Shown: piece by piece, positions 16,556-26,214 of the stretch
Layout of the letters: every line of letters starts with the position of its first letter
How positions within the stretch are numbered: the stretch's first letter is position 1
Assembly (NCBI GenBank): GCA_965658595.1
Contig: CBFHSW010000002.1
Coordinates: forward strand, 1-48,895
DNA length: 48,895 nucleotides
Direction: 5' to 3'
From: UBA1858 sp965658595
GTDB lineage: Bacteria > Pseudomonadota > Gammaproteobacteria > UBA4575
Notes under the pieces: generated by a model
Told to the model about the DNA's origin: nothing
Database searches by the model: none
What the model saw: only the letters and a program-made list of their open reading frames with translations
Program-made: the position numbers and the translations under genes

Positions 16556-18757
16556 ATGTCATCCTCATGTTTGGCCCAAATTGCACTAGATAATCCGCTC
16601 AGAAAGCTTTTTGATTATCAGGTACCCGCTCATCTGGAGTCACAGCCTAAGCCAGGTTGTAGAGTATTAGTGCCATTTGGCAACAGATTACTCACAGGTG
16701 TTTTCATTCAGACCATTCAAAATAGTACCGTTCCTCAACATAAACTTAAGAGCATCCAATCTGTGATTGATGATCAGCCAGTATTAAGCGAGGAGAGTTT
16801 GCGCTTAATCACATGGGCGGCGCATTACTATCACACCTCATTAGGTGCTGCGATTTTCACCGCACTGCCGCCGGCACTGCGTAAAGCGAGTACACAGGGC
16901 TATCTGCATGAGACCTATATGTCTGTCCTACAGGGCAACCCTGATAAACTACAACGAGCCCCCAAACAAAAAGCGATTTTCTCTTGGTTGCTGGAGCAAC
17001 AGCCACGTGCTGTAACTTATTCTGAGCTACAGCAGCACTTTCCTAACAGCCGCACACCCATTCAGTTACTGATTGAAAAAGGTTATGTAGGGAGCCAACA
17101 AAAGCCTTTGCAATCTTGCTCACAACATCCGATTGAAAATTTACCTCTAAGCTTAACTCCAGCACAAACAACTGTCAGCGAAGGCTTATTATCAGGACTC
17201 AATGAGTTTAGTCCCTTTCTACTCGAAGGCGTGACCGGCAGCGGGAAAACAGAAATATATTTCAGTCTAATCGAAAAAGTGTTGCAAACAGCAGGCAGCC
17301 AAGTGCTGATCTTAGTCCCAGAAATCGGCCTCACTCCACAATTACAGTCGAGGTTGCAGAAACACTTCTCAACCGAAATAGGCTTACTCCACTCCAACAT
17401 CTCGGAAACGATACGTTGCAAAACTTGGTTGAAAATTAGTCGCGGTGACATACGCATAGTATTAGGTACGCGCTTGGCGGTTTTCACGCCTATGCCACAA
17501 CTGAAGATGATCATTATTGATGAGGAACATGACGCTTCATTTAAGCAGCAAGAAGGCTTTTTGTACCATGCGCGTGATGTCGCCATTTATCGTGCTAAGC
17601 AGAATAATATCCCTGTCATTTTAGGCACAGCCACACCTTCATTTGAATCTTTGCAGAATGTGAGTTCGAAAAAATATCAACACTGTCAACTGACAGAGCG
17701 TGTATTTTCTGATCAGCTGCCTAACCTCTATGTCAGCGATATGCGCGCACAACCTGCCAGCCATATATTATCGCGCCCATTAGTAGAGGCTATGCATCGT
17801 CACCTGCAACAGGGCAAGCAGGTGATATTGTTTTTAAATCGGCGTGGTTATGCACCCGCTTTGTATTGTCATGATTGTGGCTGGGTGGCTAAATGTTCAC
17901 GTTGTGATGCCAATATGACTTATCACGCAGCTCGCAACAAGCTCACGTGCCATCACTGTGACTATGAAATGCCCAAGCCCTCTACATGCAGTGATTGCCA
18001 TTCAAATAATCTGCTGTTGCTTGGCCATGGCACTCAGCGCATCGAAGAGATGCTTGAACAGGCATTCCCTAATCATGCTCATATTCGTCTTGACCGTGAC
18101 AGTACTCGTCGCAGAGGCAGTATAGAAACCATGCTCAATGACATACATGATCATAAATACCAAATCATCATCGGCACGCAAATTTTATCTAAAGGCCATG
18201 ATTTTCCTGATGTCACTTTGGTGGGTGTCTTAGATATTGATTATGGTATTTATAGCCACGATTTTCGTGCCATGGAGCGCAGCGCTCAGTTGTTGATGCA
18301 AGTAGCAGGACGTGCAGGTCGACGTGATATTCAGGGTGAAGTGTATGTTCAAACACATAATCCTGATCATGCTTTGCTAACCACATTAATCCAAAAAGAT
18401 TATGCGAGCTTTGCCCAACAAGCGTTACAGTCACGGCAAGAATACCAACTACCACCTTATGTGTATCATATTTCACTGCGCGCTAGAGCTGGCCAAATTG
18501 AAGCCGTGCAGACTTTTTTGATTCAGGCTAAAAATATAGCTACTGGTATTTTCCCTGATGAGATAAAAGTACAAGGCCCTATTACTCCCGTGATGGAGAA
18601 AAAAGCTGGGCAATATCGAGCCTTTTTATTACTCACACGGGCGCAGCGCGGACAATACACACACCTCATCAACGAATGGATAGAACGCTTATCACAACAA
18701 AAATCGACTAACAGAGTTCATTGGAGCATAGATGTAGATCCAATAGAATTCATTTGA
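16556..18757 (+). CDS. priA: Primosomal protein N' (replication restart helicase PriA)
   Basis: PriA recognises stalled forks and D-loops and reloads the replisome. The 733-residue protein has the N-terminal 3' DNA-binding domain (LRKLFDYQVP near 15-25), Walker A GVTGSGKT (about 225-232), the DEEHD Walker B box, and a zinc-binding insert with many Cys pairs (CHDCGWVAKCSRC, then CHHC and CSDC). The motif V/VI region QVAGRAGRRD follows. Length is normal. ATG at 16556 is chosen; a TTG 6 bp upstream is in frame. argS follows 64 bp later. A DnaA-box cluster directly upstream suggests DnaA-linked expression. Confidence 0.97.
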   Translation: MSSSCLAQIALDNPLRKLFDYQVPAHLESQPKPGCRVLVPFGNRLLTGVFIQTIQNSTVPQHKLKSIQSVIDDQPVLSEESLRLITWAAHYYHTSLGAAIFTALPPALRKASTQGYLHETYMSVLQGNPDKLQRAPKQKAIFSWLLEQQPRAVTYSELQQHFPNSRTPIQLLIEKGYVGSQQKPLQSCSQHPIENLPLSLTPAQTTVSEGLLSGLNEFSPFLLEGVTGSGKTEIYFSLIEKVLQTAGSQVLILVPEIGLTPQLQSRLQKHFSTEIGLLHSNISETIRCKTWLKISRGDIRIVLGTRLAVFTPMPQLKMIIIDEEHDASFKQQEGFLYHARDVAIYRAKQNNIPVILGTATPSFESLQNVSSKKYQHCQLTERVFSDQLPNLYVSDMRAQPASHILSRPLVEAMHRHLQQGKQVILFLNRRGYAPALYCHDCGWVAKCSRCDANMTYHAARNKLTCHHCDYEMPKPSTCSDCHSNNLLLLGHGTQRIEEMLEQAFPNHAHIRLDRDSTRRRGSIETMLNDIHDHKYQIIIGTQILSKGHDFPDVTLVGVLDIDYGIYSHDFRAMERSAQLLMQVAGRAGRRDIQGEVYVQTHNPDHALLTTLIQKDYASFAQQALQSRQEYQLPPYVYHISLRARAGQIEAVQTFLIQAKNIATGIFPDEIKVQGPITPVMEKKAGQYRAFLLLTRAQRGQYTHLINEWIERLSQQKSTNRVHWSIDVDPIEFI

Positions 18758-18821
18758 AGACTGATAAAGCAAGATAGATAAGGGTACAATCAACCGTTAT
18801 ATATAGAATTGGAATAGGACA

Positions 18822-20573
18822 TTGAAGGAACAAATTAGCCAAGCGATTAGTGATAGCATCGAGCAGCTGATCACCGCGCAAAACTTAGCACAAACATTCA
18901 CTGGTCAGGTACAAGTCACTCGCACTAAAGATCCCAGCCATGGTGACTATGCGACCAATATTGCTTTGGTATTTGCCAAGCAAGTCGGTAAAAATCCGCG
19001 CGAATTTGCCAGCGCTTTAGTCGATATTCTGCAACAATCTGATTTGTTTGAGAAAGTTGAAATGGCAGGGCCCGGCTTCATCAACTTCTTCATTGCCCAA
19101 AAAGACCAATCCAAAGTATTGTCTAAAATCTTTTCACAACAACGCACTTATGGGCAAAGCAACATGGGTAAGGGTGAATCCATACACATTGAGTATGTGT
19201 CGGCCAATCCCACCGGACCTCTGCATGTTGGACACGGTCGAGGAGCAGCCTATGGTGCGACTTTAGCCAACATCTATATTGAAAATGGCTATCAGGTTCA
19301 TCGCGAATATTATGTCAATGATGCTGGGCGCCAAATGGATATCTTGGCCACCTCCGTGTGGTTGCGCTATTTAGATTTGTGTGGAGCTAAGCTCACCTTC
19401 CCTAGCAACGGCTATCAAGGAGATTATGTATGGGATATTGCTGCCACCGCTCATCGCGAAAATGGCGATAAATATTTTGTGTCCCCTGAATCTTTCGTAG
19501 CCAGCCTACCGGCTGACGAACCTCAAGGTGGTGACAAAGAAGCACATATAGATGCACTTATTAGCTGTGCAAAACAATATCTTGATATTAGCGGTTATAA
19601 AATATTTTTTGATTGTGCTATCAATACTATTTTGACAGACATCAAAGATGATCTGCATTTGTTTGGCGTAGATTATGAGGACTGGTTCTCTGAACGCAGT
19701 CTGTTTGACTCTGGCAAAGTGAACACGGCCATAGATAAGCTTAAAGACGGTGGATATCTGTATGAAGAAAAAGGTGCGCTATGGTTCGCCTCATCCAAGT
19801 TAGGTGATGAAAAAGATCGGGTCGTCGTGAGAGACAATGGACAGCCGACATATTTTGCTTCAGATATTGCTTATCACCATCAAAAGTTCTCTCAAGGATA
19901 CTCACGTTTGATCAATATCTGGGGCGCAGATCACCACGGCTACATAGCACGTGTGCGAGCAGCACTTACTGCACTAGAACTTGATGATAAAAAACTGGAT
20001 GTCTTATTAGTTCAATTTGCTAATTTATATCGCGGCCAAGAAAAGCTCCAAATGTCTACCCGCTCAGGAGAATTTGTCACGCTGCGAGCTTTACGTAAAG
20101 AAGTGGGGGCTGATGCTGCACGTTTTTTCTATGTTATGCGCAAATCAGAACAGCACTTAGACTTTGACTTAGAATTAGCAACTTCTAAAAGCAATGAAAA
20201 TCCTGTCTATTATGTTCAGTACGCCCACGCACGCATTTGTAGTGTACTTAAACAAGCTGATATCAAAGAGCGCCTGGAGCCCAATGATGATTTAATGGCT
20301 CACTTACAGCAATCTAATGAATCACAGTTGATGCAAAAACTCGTAGACTATGAGGATATGTTGGTCGCCTGTTGTAACAAACAATCACCCCATTTACTGA
20401 CGAATTACTTGCGTGAGCTAGCCCAAAAGTTTCATGGTTATTACAATGAAACCCAATTCATTGTCGATTCAGCAGACATTACTGAAGCTCGTTGCTGTCT
20501 CATTCAATGTGTACGCCAGGTATTATTCAATGGCCTGACAATACTAGGTGTCGATGCACCTGAAAAAATGTAA
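18822..20573 (+). CDS. argS: Arginyl-tRNA synthetase
   Basis: This class Ia synthetase charges tRNA-Arg. The 583-residue protein has the N-terminal tRNA-recognition domain, the HIGH motif as HVGHGRGA (about 135-142) after SANPTGPL, the ArgRS block FASDIAYHHQK, a degenerate KMSKS as QMSTRSGEF, and the C-terminal anticodon-binding domain ending VLFNGLTILGVDAPEKM. The start is TTG at 18822 with AGGA about 4 nt upstream; no better ATG exists before the conserved N-terminus. priA-argS-SPOR is a conserved order known from Pseudomonas. Confidence 0.97.
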   Translation: MKEQISQAISDSIEQLITAQNLAQTFTGQVQVTRTKDPSHGDYATNIALVFAKQVGKNPREFASALVDILQQSDLFEKVEMAGPGFINFFIAQKDQSKVLSKIFSQQRTYGQSNMGKGESIHIEYVSANPTGPLHVGHGRGAAYGATLANIYIENGYQVHREYYVNDAGRQMDILATSVWLRYLDLCGAKLTFPSNGYQGDYVWDIAATAHRENGDKYFVSPESFVASLPADEPQGGDKEAHIDALISCAKQYLDISGYKIFFDCAINTILTDIKDDLHLFGVDYEDWFSERSLFDSGKVNTAIDKLKDGGYLYEEKGALWFASSKLGDEKDRVVVRDNGQPTYFASDIAYHHQKFSQGYSRLINIWGADHHGYIARVRAALTALELDDKKLDVLLVQFANLYRGQEKLQMSTRSGEFVTLRALRKEVGADAARFFYVMRKSEQHLDFDLELATSKSNENPVYYVQYAHARICSVLKQADIKERLEPNDDLMAHLQQSNESQLMQKLVDYEDMLVACCNKQSPHLLTNYLRELAQKFHGYYNETQFIVDSADITEARCCLIQCVRQVLFNGLTILGVDAPEKM

Positions 20574-20607
20574 GACACATACGAGTGGACTAACACAGGA
20601 ATCAAGT

Positions 20608-21132
20608 ATGCCACCTAAAAGAAAAGCGACCCGCAAAACAACCTCACCCAAAAAAAATACTCGCCCACTTCCGGGCTGGGTGTGGATGCTAACGGGTTTA
20701 ATCATTGGATTGAGTGCAACCTTTTTACCTGGCTTATACCAAGCTCAACAAGACAGTGTCGTCAGCCAAGATGAGGATGCTAGTAGCAGCAAAAGAAGTT
20801 TTGATTTTTACACATTACTACCTGAGCTAGAAGTGATAGTAGACCCTCCGACCGAACGTAAAAAAACAGCTATCAATACACCACCTGAAAAACTAAAAGC
20901 CATGTATTACTTGCAAGCGGGCTCATTCAAAAACAGTGATGACGCCAGCAAACTGAAAGGTCAACTTGCGCTCATGGGTGTAGAGACCCATGTTGAAACC
21001 GTTAACGTGAATAACATCAATTGGCACAGAGTACGTGTCGGCCCCAGCCGTGATTTAAATGATCTTCAATCTATACAAAAACGTTTGCGTGAAGAAAAGA
21101 TTGACTCAATGCTGCTAAAAGCACGCAACTAA
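20608..21132 (+). CDS. SPOR-domain cell-division protein (FtsN-like)
   Basis: This single-pass inner-membrane protein has 174 residues. A basic cytoplasmic start (KRKATRKTTSPKKN) is followed by one membrane segment (WVWMLTGLIIGLSATFLP, about 27-44), a polar linker, and a C-terminal SPOR domain (YYLQAGSFKNSDDASKLKGQ through WHRVRVGPSRD) that binds denuded peptidoglycan at the septum. It is shorter than E. coli FtsN but follows argS as the SPOR gene does in Pseudomonas. ATG at 20608 with AGGA upstream is chosen over an in-frame start inside argS at 20548. Confidence 0.88.
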   Translation: MPPKRKATRKTTSPKKNTRPLPGWVWMLTGLIIGLSATFLPGLYQAQQDSVVSQDEDASSSKRSFDFYTLLPELEVIVDPPTERKKTAINTPPEKLKAMYYLQAGSFKNSDDASKLKGQLALMGVETHVETVNVNNINWHRVRVGPSRDLNDLQSIQKRLREEKIDSMLLKARN

Positions 21133-21155
21133 TCTACTCAATTGCACTCAACAAT

Positions 21156-21818
21156 TTACTGAGGGCACTTACAATCACATTCTTGATTATCCTCTGAGCT
21201 TGGCAAATTAGCCGCTTTCTCAAGTCTTTCAAGACGCTCTTCTAATGTTTGCATCTGTTGTTCTTGTTGTTTTGTACTCACTGCCATTAGGTCATCATCA
21301 CCCATAGCCACTGTTTCCACATCTAAGCCACGCATTCCCGCCATCACTATATCTTTTGCCTTGCGGGTTTTATCGATATTAGCCGTAACTGCATTACGAC
21401 CATCCATAATCTCAAAGCTATTATGTCGCCCAGATTGTTTAGACTCAGTGACCAAACGAATAACTAAGGAGCCACCTGCAATCTCAACACTATTCAGCGA
21501 TTGATAATTCTCTTGGTGAATAATCTCATAGGTTTTGTCCCAACGATCCCATTCTAAAACGGCGAGGGAATTATCTGTTAATACGAACTGCCCTTTAATA
21601 CGTTTGCCACCACCTAATAAACTCATACCTTTCTTGCGCGGATAAAAATACACATTGCTCGAAAATAAGATTGAATCAGCACTATCTACCAAACCCGTTG
21701 CAATAACACGTTGCTCAAATTTGTCATCTTGTGCAAGCAAAGGAGAAGTTGTAGAAATAATGATACAAATGCTGATTATTAATGCGGATAATATAAAACG
21801 TAAGTTAGCAACGAACAT
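21156..21818 (-). CDS. Exported protein of unknown function with coiled coil and Cys tail
   Basis: I do not recognise this 220-residue protein. It has a clear signal peptide (about 1-29, ending SPLLAQ), a beta-rich middle region (ILFSSNVYFYPRKKG, FVLTDNSLAVLEWDRWDK), then a predicted coiled coil at about 185-210 (QQEQQMQTLEERLERLEKA). It ends ECDCKCPQ, three Cys in alternate positions that could bind metal or form disulfides. A GGGGAC lies about 6 nt before the ATG. It converges on the SPOR gene and diverges from nadA, so it is probably a single-gene unit. Confidence 0.75.
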   Translation of the reverse strand: MFVANLRFILSALIISICIIISTTSPLLAQDDKFEQRVIATGLVDSADSILFSSNVYFYPRKKGMSLLGGGKRIKGQFVLTDNSLAVLEWDRWDKTYEIIHQENYQSLNSVEIAGGSLVIRLVTESKQSGRHNSFEIMDGRNAVTANIDKTRKAKDIVMAGMRGLDVETVAMGDDDLMAVSTKQQEQQMQTLEERLERLEKAANLPSSEDNQECDCKCPQ

Positions 21819-21989
21819 GAATTTGTCCCCAATGAATTAATTTCATTATTATAAATGAATGCAGGTATATCCCGAAGTGACAATGCCAATTTAATTTTTA
21901 TCGCACCATAATCGTGCACATAAAACTTTCCATTCGTTTTTTAAAGGCGTTAACATCACATCTTATAAAGAGCACGACTGATAACACTT

Positions 21990-23018
21990 ATGAATACTGA
22001 TTTCTTCCCAATCACCGCCGATGTACAAGCGCAGTTGCCGCACGTTTCCGAACAGAAAAAAGCTGCGATGAAAACACGTATTAAACAATACTTAGAGCAG
22101 GAAAATGCCGTACTTGTGGCGCACTACTATACCCATGAGGACTTACAAGAAATCGCTGAAGAAACGGGCGGAGTGGTCGCAGACTCGTTGGAGATGGCAC
22201 GTTTTGGTCATGACCATCCAGCCTCTACTTTGATCGTTGCAGGGGTTAAGTTCATGGGTGAAACAGCTAAAATTTTAAGTCCAGAAAAGCGGGTGTTAAT
22301 GCCCACTCTGGAAGCAACTTGCTCACTCGATTTAAGCTGTCCTGCTGATGAATTCAATCGTTTTTGTGATGAACATCCTGATCGCACATCTGTGGTTTAT
22401 GCCAACACCAGTGCTGCAGTTAAGGCCAGAGCTGACTGGGTCGTGACTTCTAGTATTGCAGTCAAGTTGATTGCTCATTTAATGGATCAAGATAAAAAAA
22501 TATTATGGGCACCAGATCGACATCTAGGGGCTTATTTAGAACGTATTACTGGTGCTGATATGTTGCTATGGCAAGGTGACTGTGTCGTACATAACGAATT
22601 CAAAGCCAGAGATCTTGAGCTATTGAAACAACAACATCCGGAAGCCGCGATATTAGTTCATCCAGAGTCACCACAGAGTGTCATTGAGTTAGGGGATGTC
22701 GTTGGCTCAACCAGTCAGTTAATCGCCGCCTGCCAAAAAATGTCAAACCCTAGTTTTATTGTGGCTACCGATAATCGAATTTTCTACAAAATGAAACAAA
22801 TGGCGCCTGATAAACATTTTATTGAAGCCCCCACTGCGGGTGAGGGCGCTACTTGTCGAAGTTGCGCGCACTGTCCTTGGATGGCGATGAATGATTTGCA
22901 TAGCCTGTTACACACATTGGAATCAGGTGACAATGAAATTCATGTGGATGAAGACATACGTGTTGCCGCCTATCAGTCGACTAAACGCATGCTAGATTTT
23001 GCCAACACATTGAAATAA
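21990..23018 (+). CDS. nadA: Quinolinate synthase A
   Basis: NadA condenses iminoaspartate with dihydroxyacetone phosphate to quinolinate in NAD synthesis, using a 4Fe-4S cluster. The 342-residue protein has VAHYYTHEDLQEIAEETGG, VAGVKFMGETAKIL, and the cluster cysteines: one in TLEATCSLDLSC (about 110-115), one in the WQGDCVVHNEF block, and the CRSCAHCPWMAMN block near 288-293. Length is normal. Partners nadB and nadC are not in the window. It stands alone, converging on ycgL. Confidence 0.97.
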   Translation: MNTDFFPITADVQAQLPHVSEQKKAAMKTRIKQYLEQENAVLVAHYYTHEDLQEIAEETGGVVADSLEMARFGHDHPASTLIVAGVKFMGETAKILSPEKRVLMPTLEATCSLDLSCPADEFNRFCDEHPDRTSVVYANTSAAVKARADWVVTSSIAVKLIAHLMDQDKKILWAPDRHLGAYLERITGADMLLWQGDCVVHNEFKARDLELLKQQHPEAAILVHPESPQSVIELGDVVGSTSQLIAACQKMSNPSFIVATDNRIFYKMKQMAPDKHFIEAPTAGEGATCRSCAHCPWMAMNDLHSLLHTLESGDNEIHVDEDIRVAAYQSTKRMLDFANTLK

Positions 23019-23077
23019 AACACTACCGATAATAGGCACACTGTAACAAAGCTGATTAAGAATACTAGGCGGGGGAA

Positions 23078-23329
23078 TTAAGTCCAGATGTGTTGTTCTG
23101 GTGGAAGTTGTAAATAATAGCCTTCCTGACTGATCTTAGTTTTTACTTGTTCGAGGTCTGCATTAGCCAGCTGCGTAATCGCTTTCAAGTCCAATTCCAT
23201 AGCAAATTCTAACTGACCTAGTAACGCAATCAAATTATCTGGCAAGTGATCAAATTTGTCTTTGTCAGGTAGATAAATATACGTCTCTGCTTTTCTTGTT
23301 CCACGATAAATAAAACATTTCATAACCAT
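23078..23329 (-). CDS. ycgL: YcgL domain-containing protein
   Basis: This 83-residue member of the YcgL family is found widely in Gammaproteobacteria. Diagnostic blocks are MKCFIYRGTRKAETYIYL, the ALLGQLEFAMEL centre, and the C-terminal SQEGYYLQLPP. The function is unknown. AGAGGA precedes the ATG at 23329 by about 4 nt. It follows speA by 36 bp on the same strand, so it is probably the last gene of a speA transcript. Confidence 0.93.
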   Translation of the reverse strand: MVMKCFIYRGTRKAETYIYLPDKDKFDHLPDNLIALLGQLEFAMELDLKAITQLANADLEQVKTKISQEGYYLQLPPEQHIWT

Positions 23330-23365
23330 TTGTCCTCTAGCGTATGCTGTGTTGGCTGAATCATA

Positions 23366-25240
23366 TCAATCTTTAATGCGTTGCGCAGGTCGTCCCATTG
23401 AATCTAAATAGGTATAACCATGCAAGGCATCTCTAATCTCATCTAGACGACTTTGCCACTGACTATTGTGATTAATTTGCATACGTTGTGAACAACATTC
23501 AACGACTTGATTAGCATCTATGTGTACTGTAGACAGTAACTCATACACACAGTCTCCCACTTCAAACTCAGACAAGTGTAATTCATCATCTCTCAATGTC
23601 ACATTAACGGCATGTGTATCACCAAACAAATTATGCATATCACCCAATACTTCTTGATAGGCTCCCACTAAGAAAAAGCCTAATAAGTATTGTTCTTGAT
23701 CCACCGCATGCAATGGCAAGCTCTCATGTATTTCACCCGCATAGGGATAATGTGCAAGATGCCCATCCGAATCACACGTTAAATCATGCAGTATCACTTG
23801 CTGAGTCGGCGCTACATCTAGTTGTGTTATTGGTGTAACAGGAAATATTTGATCTAAACCCCAAGCATCCGGTAAAGACTGGAAAATGGACAAGTTCACG
23901 TAATATTTATCGCTCCAAGAGGTACTGTGTGTACGTGTCCGCAACATGCCTTCAAGTGTTACTCGTTCTTGCAGATTAATCTCATTATCCATGAATTTTT
24001 GAGCACACAACTTGAACATATCTTGCAGATCCTGCTCGGTAATTTCAGCATGGCTTTGAAGTTGCTCAATTTGGTGTCTGATATATTGTGCACTGCGTCC
24101 TAGAGTCTCAGAGTTATGACTATTCGAATCTTTACTCTCAAATTCTGTAGCTGCTGGTTGCTCTGCTAGTTCAACATCCACCACATTGGTCACGAGTGCA
24201 GCATGATGTGCCGTCAATGCTCGTCCATTTTCTGTAAAGACATTTGGGAAAGGAAGCTTTTCTTGCTCGCAGTATTGTCCAATCGATTCGATCACAGTTT
24301 GTGCATAAGTCTCTATATCATAGGCTTTTGAGAAATAACTCGTATCTTGAGTTGAGGAATAATCAACTGCCACACCCCCACCAATATCAAGGATATCTAG
24401 AGTAAATTGTTGTTGATAAAACTCTCGATAAAGACTCATCAACTCGCTGATGCCCAGCTTAAAATCGTCTAGATTAGAAATTTGCGAACCCATATGAAAG
24501 TGCAATAATTTTAGATTATCGATCCAATCATGCTGCTTTAGCGTCTGCATTAAATTCAACAAATCTTTTGCCGATAACCCAAACTTAGCTTCACAACCTC
24601 CTGAGTTCTGCCATTTTCCCGCCGCAATGGTATTCAATCTCACACGTACACCAAGTAATGGCTGAATATTGAGACGCTGTGACTCCTCAATAATCACACT
24701 TAATTCCGAGTAACTTTCAACCACACAATACGTTTGGATGCCCATATCATGGGCAAATAAAGCTAAGCGTATGTAAGCACGATCTTTGTAGCCATTACAG
24801 ATTAAAATTTCACCAGTCGCTTGCATTAGCCCCAGTGCCGCAAGTAATTCTGTCTTGGTGCCCACCTCTAAACCTATGCTTCTCACATCTGAGGATAATA
24901 TATGTTTTACCACCGACTTCTGTTGGTTAACCTTGATTGGATAAACAGGGGTGTGCTGAATAGGATAATGATTTTGACTTGCCGCCAATTCGAAGGCCGA
25001 ACAAAGCTGTTTTACGCGCGCTTGCAAAATTTGCGGAAAGCGCAATAGCACCGGCAACGAAACCCCTTGTTGTGAAAGCTGCTGTATTACTTCATAGAGA
25101 TCAATTTCATGACCAGCATCAAGCTTGGCAACTATATGACCTAGAGAATTTACATCATAATAACCCTCACCCCAGATCGGAATGTTGTAGAATTCGCGGG
25201 CATGACTGACACACCAGTTTTGATCTTTATTATCACTCAT
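23366..25240 (-). CDS. speA: Biosynthetic arginine decarboxylase
   Basis: SpeA converts arginine to agmatine, the entry to putrescine by the agmatine route. The 624-residue PLP enzyme begins WCVSHAREFYNIPIWGEGYYD and carries the PLP lysine in VYPIKVNQQKSVV (about 100-110), LHFHMGSQISN, the DIGGGVAVDYSST phosphate-binding loop, and the C-terminal half with VTLEGMLRTRTHS. Length is typical. Its start is only 15 bp from the divergent speE start, so control elements must extend into coding DNA. agmatinase or agmatine deiminase genes are not in the window. Confidence 0.96.
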   Translation of the reverse strand: MSDNKDQNWCVSHAREFYNIPIWGEGYYDVNSLGHIVAKLDAGHEIDLYEVIQQLSQQGVSLPVLLRFPQILQARVKQLCSAFELAASQNHYPIQHTPVYPIKVNQQKSVVKHILSSDVRSIGLEVGTKTELLAALGLMQATGEILICNGYKDRAYIRLALFAHDMGIQTYCVVESYSELSVIIEESQRLNIQPLLGVRVRLNTIAAGKWQNSGGCEAKFGLSAKDLLNLMQTLKQHDWIDNLKLLHFHMGSQISNLDDFKLGISELMSLYREFYQQQFTLDILDIGGGVAVDYSSTQDTSYFSKAYDIETYAQTVIESIGQYCEQEKLPFPNVFTENGRALTAHHAALVTNVVDVELAEQPAATEFESKDSNSHNSETLGRSAQYIRHQIEQLQSHAEITEQDLQDMFKLCAQKFMDNEINLQERVTLEGMLRTRTHSTSWSDKYYVNLSIFQSLPDAWGLDQIFPVTPITQLDVAPTQQVILHDLTCDSDGHLAHYPYAGEIHESLPLHAVDQEQYLLGFFLVGAYQEVLGDMHNLFGDTHAVNVTLRDDELHLSEFEVGDCVYELLSTVHIDANQVVECCSQRMQINHNSQWQSRLDEIRDALHGYTYLDSMGRPAQRIKD

Positions 25241-25255
25241 GAGTAACTTAACACT

Positions 25256-26122
25256 ATGACTATTGAAAATTCAGAGTCCAATCATTCCCCAACTAAGTGG
25301 TTCACTGAACGCAGTGATACTTTGGGAAGTGGAATCACCCTAAGGGTTTCCTCTCATTTACATTCCGAGCAAACGCCCTATCAAAAAATAGATATCTATA
25401 AAACAGAAACATTCGGCAACTTACTCGTTATTGACGACTTTGTCATGCTGACGGCACGAGATAATTTTATTTATCATGAAATGATGGTACACCCAGCTTT
25501 ATTCAATCATCACCATCCATCTCGCGTCGCTATTGTTGGTGGTGGGGATTGTGGCACTCTTCAGCAGGTACTGAAACATGATTGTGTCGAAAAGGTCACT
25601 CAAATTGAAATAGATGAACGTGTAACATGCTTGAGTGAGGAATATTTCCCCGAACTTTGCTCGTCCAATAATGACCCTCGGGCTGAATTAATCTTTGCTG
25701 ATGCACTCAAATGGATGCAACAACAATCAACAGATAGTCACGATATTATTATTGTAGATAGCACAGACCCAGTAGGCCCTGCTGAGGGTCTGTTCAAACA
25801 TGCCTTTTATCAAGACTGTGCTCGTGTGTTACGTGCTGATGGTATTCTTGTGCAACAGAGTGAATCACCCTTGTTGCATTGGCAGAGTATTTCATTACCC
25901 ATGCAGACAGAAATGGCAAAAGCTTCTTTTTCTCACATTAGTCCGATCTTTTTCCCACAACCAGTTTATCCTTCTGGTTGGTGGTCAGCTACCCTGGCCA
26001 GTCAGTCTAAGCTCCATCTTGTCAGAGATAAACAGGCACAGAACATGCCGTTTGATACGCACTATTACAATGCCTCAATACATCTTGCGGCGTTTGCACA
26101 ACCTAATTTCCTTCGTAAATAA
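25256..26122 (+). CDS. speE: Polyamine aminopropyltransferase (spermidine synthase)
   Basis: SpeE moves the aminopropyl group from decarboxylated SAM to putrescine. The 288-residue protein has WFTERSDTLGSGITLRV near the start, TETFGNLLVIDDFVMLTARDNFIYHEMMVHP, the nucleotide loop VAIVGGGDCGTLQQVLKH, IEIDERV, and the catalytic DSTDPVGPAEGLF. It is adjacent and divergent to speA, giving a compact polyamine locus. speD, needed for decarboxylated SAM, is not present here. The amt terminator lies just downstream on the opposite strand. Confidence 0.97.
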   Translation: MTIENSESNHSPTKWFTERSDTLGSGITLRVSSHLHSEQTPYQKIDIYKTETFGNLLVIDDFVMLTARDNFIYHEMMVHPALFNHHHPSRVAIVGGGDCGTLQQVLKHDCVEKVTQIEIDERVTCLSEEYFPELCSSNNDPRAELIFADALKWMQQQSTDSHDIIIVDSTDPVGPAEGLFKHAFYQDCARVLRADGILVQQSESPLLHWQSISLPMQTEMAKASFSHISPIFFPQPVYPSGWWSATLASQSKLHLVRDKQAQNMPFDTHYYNASIHLAAFAQPNFLRK

Positions 26123-26158
26123 CAGCTAAAGTCATCCTTCAAGCACTTATGTTACGAG

Positions 26159-26189
26159 CAAAAAAAAGGCACCTCCAAAAGGAGGTGCC
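26159..26189 (-). terminator. Rho-independent terminator after amt
   Basis: Read on the minus strand, GGCACCTCC pairs perfectly with GGAGGTGCC around a TTTT loop, followed by a run of eight T. It lies 26 bp past the amt stop and ends the TorF-like/glnK/amt operon. There is no T-run on the other side, so it does not serve speE. Confidence 0.95.
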
Positions 26190-26214
26190 AGACCAACACA
26201 CAACGCTAGTAAAG

